From Lautropia sp. SCN 70-15 (GTDB lineage Bacteria > Pseudomonadota > Gammaproteobacteria > Burkholderiales > Burkholderiaceae_E), in contig MEEC01000139.1 in NCBI GenBank assembly GCA_001724315.1, forward strand, positions 1-7,052: 7,052 bases of DNA. Direction: 5' to 3'. Below, in pieces: positions 1 through 7,052 of this stretch. Made by a program: the position numbers and the translations under genes. Below the pieces are notes generated by a model. That model did not search any database and was not told the DNA's origin. It was given only the letters and a program-made list of their open reading frames with translations. Position 1 is the first letter of the stretch. Each line of letters starts with the position of its first letter.

Positions 1-4
1 GGCA

Positions 5-19
5 GCGCGCGAAGCGCGC
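5..19. repeat. Short perfect GC hairpin in the leader region
   Basis: Two six-base arms of alternating G and C (5-10 and 14-19) are perfect inverted repeats around a GAA loop (11-13). No T-run follows on either strand, so it is not a recognisable intrinsic terminator. It lies at the very edge of the window and may belong to the end of an upstream transcription unit. The rest of 1-131 holds no gene that I can support: it is GC-rich with short CCG runs. A second, weaker 5-bp inverted repeat (78-82 with 93-97) has an A-rich loop. Confidence 0.45.
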
Positions 20-112
20 CGCGTCGTCGTTCACGGAAACCGCTCCACCCCTCGCCGCCGCCGCCCTCCCCGAAGAGCGGGCAGGCAAAAAGGCCCGTAG
101 CGTCCTTTCGTT

Positions 113-118
113 TAGAAT
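113..118 (+). promoter_or_regulatory. Likely -10 element for tRNA-Leu (and perhaps tig)
   Basis: TAGAAT at 113-118 matches the sigma-70 -10 consensus at five of six positions and lies 13 bases before the mature tRNA-Leu 5' end, a normal distance for a tRNA promoter with a short leader. The bases after it are GC-rich, as in promoters of stable RNA genes under stringent control. No convincing -35 hexamer is visible 16-18 bases upstream (region about 89-97), which lowers confidence. As no other promoter is evident before tig, this one may drive tig too. Confidence 0.5.
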
Positions 119-131
119 GTCGCGCTTCGCC

Positions 132-216
132 GCGGCCGTGGCGGAATTGGTAGACGCACCAGGTTTAGGTCCTGGCGCTGCAAGGCGTGTAGGTTCGAGT
201 CCTATCGGCCGCACCA
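132..216 (+). tRNA. tRNA-Leu, anticodon TAG (UAG)
   Basis: The sequence folds as a class II tRNA of 85 bases including an encoded CCA. The seven-base acceptor stem is 132-138 paired with 206-212, with discriminator A213 and CCA at 214-216. The anticodon stem is 159-163 with 171-175 around a seven-base loop, placing the anticodon TAG at 166-168. The long variable arm (about 176-188) is typical of leucine tRNA, and the T arm carries TTCGAGT between 189-193 and 201-205. It reads CUA and, by wobble, other CUN leucine codons. The tig start codon lies only 57 bases past its 3' end. Confidence 0.97.
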
Positions 217-223
217 GCGCAGA

Positions 224-242
224 CGGCGCCGCCGCCGCGCCG
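224..242. repeat. GC hairpin between tRNA-Leu and tig
   Basis: A perfect six-base inverted repeat (224-229 with 237-242) surrounds a seven-base loop just downstream of the tRNA CCA. No T-run follows, so it is unlikely to terminate transcription by itself. It could act as a 3' processing or stability element if tRNA and tig share a transcript. In sequence this rich in CCG some short palindromes arise by chance. Confidence 0.35.
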
Positions 243-273
243 CCCACCCCCAGATGCTTTGGAATCCTCTCTG

Positions 274-1584
274 ATGGCAACTCAAATCGAATCGACCGGT
301 CAGCTCGAGCGCAAGCTGCAGATGGACGTGCCCGTGGCCGACGTCAATCGCGAGGTCGGTGAGCGGCTGCGCAAGCTGGCCCGCACGCTGAAGATGCCGG
401 GCTTCCGCCCCGGCAAGGTCCCGATGAAGATGGTCGAGCAGTCCTACGGCCCGCAGGTGCACGCCGAGGTGCTCGGCGACGCGGTCAGCAAGGCCTTCGG
501 CGCCGCCGTCGAGGAGCATGGCCTGCGCGTGGCCGGCCAGCCGCGCATCGAGGGCCGCGAGGGCGCCGGCGAGGACGTGCTGGGCTTCACCGCGCACTTC
601 GAAGTCTATCCCGAGGTGCAGATCGGCGATGCCGCCACGCTCGAGATCGAGCGGGTGCGCTGCGCGATCGGCGATGCCGAGATCGACAAGACGATCGACA
701 TCCTGCGCAAGCAGCGCGTCACCTGGGAGCCGGCCGAGCGCGCCGCGCAGGACGGCGACCGCGCCACGATCGACTTCGTGGGCAAGCTCGACGACGTCGC
801 CTTCGAAGGCGGCACCGCGAACGACTTCCCCTTCGTGCTCGGCGAGGGCCGGATGCTGGCCGACTTCGAGACCGGCGTGCGCGGCATGACCCCCGGCGCA
901 TCGAAGACCTTCCCGGTGGCCTTCCCCGAGGACTACGGCTCGAAGGACCTGGCCGGCAAGACCGCGCAGTTCGAGGTCACGCTCAAGAAGGTCGAGGCGC
1001 CCAAGCTGCCCGAAGTGAACGCCGAGTTCGCGACCCAGCTGGGCGTGCCCGGCGGCGACCTCGAGAAGATGCGCGCCGACATCCGCGCCAACCTCGAGCG
1101 CGAGGTCGGCCAGCGGGTCAGCGCCCGCACCAAGGCCAACGTGATGGAGGCCCTGCCGAAGCTGGCCCAGTTCGAGCTGCCCACCGCGCTGGTGCAGGCC
1201 GAGAGCGCCCAGCTGCTCGAGCGCGCCAAGGCCGACCTGCAGGCCCGCGGCATGGACCTCAAGCAGTTGCCCGACATTCCGGCCGACACCTTCAAGGAGC
1301 AGGCCGAGCGCCGCGTGCGCCTGGGCCTGCTGGTGGCCGAGATCGTCCGCGAGAACGGCCTGGTCGCCAAGCCTGACCAGATCCGCAAGCAGATCGAGGA
1401 ATTCGCGCAGGCCTACGAGAACCCGGCCGAGGTCGTTCGCTACTACTTCAGCGACCGCGAGCGCCTGGCCGAGGTCGAGGCGCTGGTCGTCGAGCAGAAC
1501 GTCGTCGACTGGGCGCTGGGCAAGGCCAAGGTGACCGACAAGGACATCGCTTTCGACGAGCTGATGGCCCAGCAGCAGGGCTGA
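274..1584 (+). CDS. tig: Trigger factor (ribosome-associated chaperone, peptidyl-prolyl isomerase)
   Basis: This is a 436-residue protein, close to the 432 of E. coli trigger factor. In the family it docks at ribosomal protein L23 by the tunnel exit, shields nascent chains and catalyses proline cis-trans isomerisation. Residues 43-50 read GFRPGKVP, the ribosome-binding signature, in the same numbered place as in E. coli. An FKBP-type isomerase domain follows at about 160-240, and the remaining 250-436 is the helical chaperone body with many Glu, Lys and Ala residues. I chose the ATG at 274 because a GGAA ribosome-binding site sits 9 bases upstream and the N-terminus then aligns with the family. 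An in-frame TTG at 259 would add five residues and lies on top of that site. The gene lies 41 bases before clpP and probably heads its operon. The family has no strict catalytic residue to check. Confidence 0.97.
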   Translation: MATQIESTGQLERKLQMDVPVADVNREVGERLRKLARTLKMPGFRPGKVPMKMVEQSYGPQVHAEVLGDAVSKAFGAAVEEHGLRVAGQPRIEGREGAGEDVLGFTAHFEVYPEVQIGDAATLEIERVRCAIGDAEIDKTIDILRKQRVTWEPAERAAQDGDRATIDFVGKLDDVAFEGGTANDFPFVLGEGRMLADFETGVRGMTPGASKTFPVAFPEDYGSKDLAGKTAQFEVTLKKVEAPKLPEVNAEFATQLGVPGGDLEKMRADIRANLEREVGQRVSARTKANVMEALPKLAQFELPTALVQAESAQLLERAKADLQARGMDLKQLPDIPADTFKEQAERRVRLGLLVAEIVRENGLVAKPDQIRKQIEEFAQAYENPAEVVRYYFSDRERLAEVEALVVEQNVVDWALGKAKVTDKDIAFDELMAQQQG

Positions 1585-1625
1585 TTCCGGCCCCACCCGG
1601 GCGCAATTCGACCACGGAGCGATCC

Positions 1626-2288
1626 ATGACCTTCAACAGCATCGTCGAAGACCTCGTCAACGCGCACCTGTCCACGCGCCAGGAGCCCATGGGCCTCGGC
1701 ATGGTGCCGATCGTCATCGAGCAGAGCGGGCGCGGCGAGCGCGCCTACGACATCTACTCGCGGCTGCTGCGCGAGCGGGTGATCTTCCTGGTCGGGCCGG
1801 TCATGGACCAGACCGCCAACCTGGTGGTGGCCCAGCTGCTCTACCTCGAGTCCGAGAACCCGGACAAGGACGTCGCCTTCTACATCAACTCGCCCGGCGG
1901 GTCGGTGTCGGCGGGCCTGGCGATCTACGACACGATGCAGTTCATCAAGCCGCAGGTCAGCACGCTGTGCATGGGCATCGCGGCGAGCATGGGCGCCTTC
2001 CTGCTGGCCGCCGGCGAGAAGGGCAAGCGCTTCGCGCTGCCCAACTCGCGGATCATGATCCACCAGCCTTCGGGCGGGGCGCAGGGCCAGGCCTCGGACA
2101 TCGAGATCCAGGCGCGCGAGATTCTCTACCTGCGCGAGCGGCTGAACAAGATCCTCGCCGACAAGACCGGGCAGCCTGTCGAGCGCATCGCGCGCGACAC
2201 CGACCGCGACAACTTCCTGTCCGCGGAAGATGCGGTAAGCTACGGACTCATCGACAAGGTACTGGTCAGTCGGAGCGAAGCCGCCTGA
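1626..2288 (+). CDS. clpP: ATP-dependent Clp protease proteolytic subunit ClpP
   Basis: This is a 220-residue serine protease that forms a double seven-membered ring with internal active sites in the cytoplasm and degrades proteins threaded in by ClpX or ClpA. The catalytic triad is visible: Ser121 in GIAASMGAF, His146 in RIMIHQP and Asp195 in RDTDRDN. Each is offset by exactly ten from the E. coli precursor numbering (111, 136, 185). The extra ten residues are all N-terminal, so the propeptide that is removed by self-cleavage is longer than in E. coli; the mature end should lie near residue 25, before MVPIVIEQ. GGAG at 1616-1619, six bases before the ATG, is a good ribosome-binding site. The gene is followed after 20 bases by clpX, its unfoldase partner, which supports operon expression and matched stoichiometry. 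Confidence 0.98.
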   Translation: MTFNSIVEDLVNAHLSTRQEPMGLGMVPIVIEQSGRGERAYDIYSRLLRERVIFLVGPVMDQTANLVVAQLLYLESENPDKDVAFYINSPGGSVSAGLAIYDTMQFIKPQVSTLCMGIAASMGAFLLAAGEKGKRFALPNSRIMIHQPSGGAQGQASDIEIQAREILYLRERLNKILADKTGQPVERIARDTDRDNFLSAEDAVSYGLIDKVLVSRSEAA

Positions 2289-2308
2289 GGCCGGTACGGA
2301 ACGAGCGC

Positions 2309-3574
<1,266 letters not shown>

Positions 3575-3600
3575 GCCCCCACCGGGGCCGCTCGACGAAA

Positions 3601-3643
3601 GGCGGGCGCCCCGGCCGCGACCCATTTGCTGAAGGGCGCCGCC
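3601..3643. repeat. Bulged GC inverted repeat after clpX
   Basis: GGCG plus GCGCC (3601-3604, 3606-3610, with one bulged G at 3605) can pair with GGCGCCGCC at 3635-3643, giving nine base pairs around a 24-base loop. It begins 27 bases after the clpX stop. No T-run follows, so it is at best a stability or Rho-linked 3' structure for the tig-clpP-clpX message. Confidence 0.3.
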
Positions 3644-3672
3644 GCTTCCCGCCGTTCTCCCCGCCCCAGAAA

Positions 3673-3710
3673 GCCTTGCCGGGCCTTCCCCGGCCTTTCC
3701 GGCCCTCCGG
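3673..3710. repeat. Degenerate tandem repeat of CCTTnCCGG type
   Basis: Four consecutive units can be read: GCCTTGCCGG (3673-3682), GCCTTCCCCGG (3683-3693), CCTTTCCGG (3694-3702) and CCCTCCGG (3703-3710). Each has a pyrimidine-rich half ending in CCGG and they shorten from 10-11 to 8 bases. The first two also form a 6-bp hairpin (3678-3683 with 3689-3694). It sits in the non-coding clpX-lon spacer. It could be a decayed microsatellite-like tract or part of a dispersed intergenic repeat. Confidence 0.5.
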
Positions 3711-3727
3711 GGCGCGTGTCGCGCCCC
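3709..3727. terminator. Strong GC hairpin, possible end of the tig-clpP-clpX transcript
   Basis: An uninterrupted eight-base inverted repeat, GGGGCGCG at 3709-3716 and CGCGCCCC at 3720-3727, encloses a TGT loop. It is the most stable hairpin in the spacer and sits 134 bases after clpX and about 120 before lon. A second stem of five C-G pairs (3737-3741 with 3753-3757) follows. Neither is followed by a T-run, so it does not meet the usual definition of an intrinsic terminator. It may instead protect the 3' end of the message or pause RNA polymerase. Terminator status is inference. Confidence 0.35.
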
Positions 3728-3790
3728 TGCCCAAAGCCCCCTCGGCGCGCATGGGGGGTGTCGGGAATGGGCGTATCCTCATTGCGAACA

Positions 3791-3817
3791 CTTGAAATCC
3801 CGCGGGGTGCCGCAACA
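3791..3817 (+). promoter_or_regulatory. Candidate heat-shock (sigma-32) promoter for lon
   Basis: CTTGAA at 3791-3796 matches the sigma-32 -35 consensus exactly and is followed after 13 bases by CCGCAACA (3810-3817), which matches four of the six fixed bases of the CCCCATnT -10 element. Lon is a classical sigma-32 regulon member in E. coli, and this site lies 30 bases before the start codon. No comparable sigma-70 promoter is visible in the spacer. The region between the elements includes the palindrome CCCGCGGG (3799-3806). The -10 match is imperfect, so this remains a candidate. Confidence 0.42.
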
Positions 3818-3846
3818 TCCCCGGGACAGTCCGATTGGAGAATTCG

Positions 3847-6267
<2,421 letters not shown>

Positions 6268-6312
6268 CCGGGGGATGCACGCGGCCGACGAAGTGCGTCT
6301 CCAGAGGGAAAG

Positions 6313-6351
6313 TCGCCCGGATCCTGGCTTGACACTGCTTGATCCGGGCGA
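6313..6351. repeat. 11-bp perfect inverted repeat after lon, overlapping the hupB promoter
   Basis: TCGCCCGGATC at 6313-6323 and GATCCGGGCGA at 6341-6351 are exact inverted repeats around a 17-base loop. The arms extend by a G-T wobble and one A-T pair. It starts 46 bases after the lon stop, so in RNA it would form a strong 3' hairpin for the lon message, but only ATTAAAT follows rather than a T-run. The -35 hexamer of the putative hupB promoter lies in the loop and the right arm fills the promoter spacer. It may be a lon 3' end, an operator or both. Confidence 0.65.
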
Positions 6352-6357
6352 TTAAAT
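6329..6357 (+). promoter_or_regulatory. Sigma-70 promoter for hupB
   Basis: A perfect -35 hexamer TTGACA (6329-6334) is followed after exactly 17 bases by TTAAAT (6352-6357), which matches four of six -10 consensus bases. Transcription would start near 6364, leaving an untranslated leader of about 100 bases before hupB. This gives hupB expression independent of lon. The elements are interlaced with the 11-bp inverted repeat described separately, so a dimeric regulator bound there would block RNA polymerase. Confidence 0.72.
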
Positions 6358-6410
6358 ACGCGCTCCGCTTCGCCCGGCTCGCTCCTGGCGTCGATACATA
6401 GAAAGTCATC

Positions 6411-6430
6411 GCGCATCGTTCTTCATGCGC
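6411..6430. repeat. Hairpin in the hupB leader
   Basis: GCGCAT (6411-6416) and ATGCGC (6425-6430) are perfect inverted repeats around the pyrimidine-rich loop CGTTCTTC. It lies 36 bases before the start codon within the predicted leader, well clear of the ribosome-binding site, so it more likely affects mRNA stability than hides the start. I do not recognise a known riboswitch or RNA thermometer in this leader. Confidence 0.4.
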
Positions 6431-6466
6431 TCATTCCATCAAAGTTTCTGAGGTGAGGGGGTTCTA

Positions 6467-6739
6467 GTGAACAAGTCCGAATTGATCGACCACATCGCGA
6501 AGCAGGCTGACATCTCGAAAGCCGCTGCCGGCCGTTCGCTCGATGCGATGATCGGCGCCATTCGCACCACGCTGAAGAAGGGCAATTCGGTCACGCTGGT
6601 CGGCTTCGGCACCTTCTCGGTCGGCAAGCGCGCCGCCCGCACCGGCCGCAATCCGCGCACCGGCGCAACCATCAAGATCAAGGCGGCCAAGCTGCCCAAG
6701 TTCCGTCCGGGCAAGGGCCTGAAAGACGCGCTCAACTGA
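6467..6739 (+). CDS. hupB: DNA-binding protein HU-beta
   Basis: This is a 90-residue histone-like protein, the exact length of E. coli HU-beta, that dimerises, bends DNA non-specifically and helps compact the nucleoid. The N-terminal helical dimer region (about 1-40) has the conserved ADISKAAAGR at 14-23. GFGTF at 46-50 opens the beta-arm region, and Arg61-Asn62-Pro63 forms the arm tip whose proline intercalates between base pairs. The arm and C-terminus match the Burkholderiales version of the family. The start is GTG at 6467, giving MNKSELIDH, which aligns with the family N-terminus. A purine-rich stretch at 6450-6461 (GAGGTGAGGGGG) supplies an excellent ribosome-binding site that may offset the weaker GTG start. 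Its position directly after lon is a conserved arrangement also seen in E. coli. It appears to have its own promoter. Confidence 0.98.
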   Translation: MNKSELIDHIAKQADISKAAAGRSLDAMIGAIRTTLKKGNSVTLVGFGTFSVGKRAARTGRNPRTGATIKIKAAKLPKFRPGKGLKDALN

Positions 6740-6747
6740 GATCGTTT

Positions 6748-6781
6748 TTTTCGAAACCCGCTTTCTTGCGGCGCTCGAAAA
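6748..6781. repeat. Two-part inverted repeat between hupB and tRNA-Val
   Basis: Outer arms TTTTCGA (6748-6754) and TCGAAAA (6775-6781) and inner arms CCGC (6758-6761) and GCGG (6768-6771) form a nested stem with a three-by-three internal loop and a TTTCTT terminal loop. It starts 8 bases after the hupB stop and could mark its 3' end, but no T-run follows the stem; the seven-T run (6745-6751) precedes it. The right-hand half overlaps the tRNA-Val promoter. Confidence 0.5.
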
Positions 6782-6792
6782 TCGTATATAAT
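6766..6792 (+). promoter_or_regulatory. Promoter of the tRNA-Val/tRNA-Asp operon
   Basis: TATAAT at 6787-6792 is a perfect -10 hexamer. The best -35 candidate is TTGCGG (6766-6771) at a short 15-base spacing. The following CGCGGTC is a GC-rich discriminator of the kind found at stable-RNA promoters controlled by ppGpp. The T-run at 6745-6751 lies where an UP element would be expected for a start near 6799. The leader to the mature tRNA would be about 60 bases and would be removed by RNase P. Confidence 0.75.
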
Positions 6793-6859
6793 CGCGGTCT
6801 TCATGGTTGCCGCAGTCATACAGTATCTTGACTCGGTCGATCAGGGCGAAAGCAGCAAA

Positions 6860-6935
6860 GGGTGCTTAGCTCAGTTGGTAGAGCGGCGCCCTTACAAGGC
6901 GTAGGTCGGGAGTTCGAGCCTCTCAGCACCCACCA
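6860..6935 (+). tRNA. tRNA-Val, anticodon TAC (UAC)
   Basis: This is a 76-base class I tRNA with encoded CCA (6933-6935). The acceptor stem is 6860-6866 with 6925-6931 and the discriminator is A6932. The anticodon stem 6886-6890 pairs with 6898-6902, and the loop CTTACAA places TAC at 6893-6895. The D arm (AGCTCAGTTGGTAGAGC) and T loop (TTCGAGC) are standard. It decodes GUA and GUG, and by modification other valine codons. It is followed after 21 bases by tRNA-Asp, so both are probably processed from one precursor. Confidence 0.97.
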
Positions 6936-6956
6936 GCGCAGCGCCCAGAGAATCTT

Positions 6957-7033
6957 GGAGTGGTAGTTCAGTTGGTTAGAATACCGGCCTGTCACGCCGG
7001 GGGTCGCGGGTTCGAGTCCCGTCCACTCCGCCA
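6957..7033 (+). tRNA. tRNA-Asp, anticodon GTC (GUC)
   Basis: This is a 77-base tRNA with encoded CCA (7031-7033). The acceptor stem is 6957-6963 with 7023-7029, and G7030 is the discriminator, an identity base for aspartate. The anticodon stem 6984-6988 pairs with 6996-7000, and the loop CTGTCAC gives GTC at 6991-6993. The T loop is TTCGAGT. No promoter fits in the 21-base gap after tRNA-Val. No terminator is visible in the 19 bases left in the window, so the transcript may continue. Confidence 0.97.
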
Positions 7034-7052
7034 ACACTCGAAGGGCGAACGG

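Noticed and set aside
117..362. Open frame of 81 codons spanning tRNA-Leu and the start of tig
   Set aside because: It runs through the tRNA gene and overlaps the clear tig start in another frame; no ribosome-binding site or family resemblance.
202..1596. Long minus-strand open frame opposite tig (464 codons), and similar ones opposite clpX and lon (461 and 558 codons)
   Set aside because: They are shadows caused by G/C-rich third codon positions of the true genes; their products are Leu/Asp/Arg/His-rich, low in complexity and match no family I recognise.
1967..2308. Upstream extension of the clpX frame into clpP
   Set aside because: ClpX homology starts at the ATG at 2309; the upstream part is an Arg-rich shadow of clpP.
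6828..6856. TTGACT (6828-6833) as a second promoter just before tRNA-Val
   Set aside because: No -10-like hexamer lies 16-18 bases downstream, and the spacing would place the start inside the tRNA.
6816..7037. Minus-strand open frame of 73 codons with segments such as GLEPATPGVTGR and VLRGSNSRPTPCKG
   Set aside because: It is the antisense of tRNA-Val and tRNA-Asp. Such peptides are a known false-gene class found wherever tRNA genes are translated backwards.

Overview
This window is a core chromosomal locus for protein quality control in a GC-rich betaproteobacterium, most likely of the order Burkholderiales. The evidence is the gene order trigger factor - clpP - clpX - lon - HU-beta on one strand, the form of the HU-beta protein (long Arg/Lys-rich arm ending in a PKFRPGKGLKDALN-type C-terminus) and the strong preference for G or C at third codon positions. 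I would not name a genus from this alone. Every gene I accept lies on the + strand.

Layout. Positions 1-131 are a short GC-rich leader with a likely -10 element in front of a tRNA-Leu(UAG) gene (132-216). Trigger factor (tig, 274-1584) starts only 57 bases after that tRNA. clpP (1626-2288) and clpX (2309-3574) follow with 41- and 20-base gaps, so tig-clpP-clpX looks like one operon, possibly co-transcribed with the tRNA. A 272-base spacer follows, rich in GC hairpins and a degenerate tandem repeat, and ends in a candidate heat-shock (sigma-32) promoter before lon (3847-6267). A 199-base spacer holds a strong sigma-70 promoter framed by an 11-bp inverted repeat, then hupB (6467-6739, GTG start). 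After hupB comes a consensus -10 element and two tRNA genes, tRNA-Val(UAC) (6860-6935) and tRNA-Asp(GUC) (6957-7033). The window ends 19 bases later.

How the genes work together. Trigger factor meets nascent chains at the ribosome exit tunnel. ClpX unfolds tagged or damaged proteins and feeds them to the ClpP chamber, and Lon is a self-contained ATP-dependent protease for misfolded and regulatory proteins. HU-beta is a nucleoid protein and, in E. coli, a known Lon-related neighbour. All catalytic residues I checked in ClpP, ClpX and Lon are present, and all reading frames are intact.

Novelty. I found no undescribed system, mobile element, CRISPR array or defence gene. The points worth a second look are in the non-coding parts: two promoters (hupB and tRNA-Val) that each sit inside an inverted repeat with the -35 region in the loop; the structured, repeat-bearing clpX-lon spacer; the possible tRNA-Leu/tig co-transcript; and a low-complexity tail on Lon.
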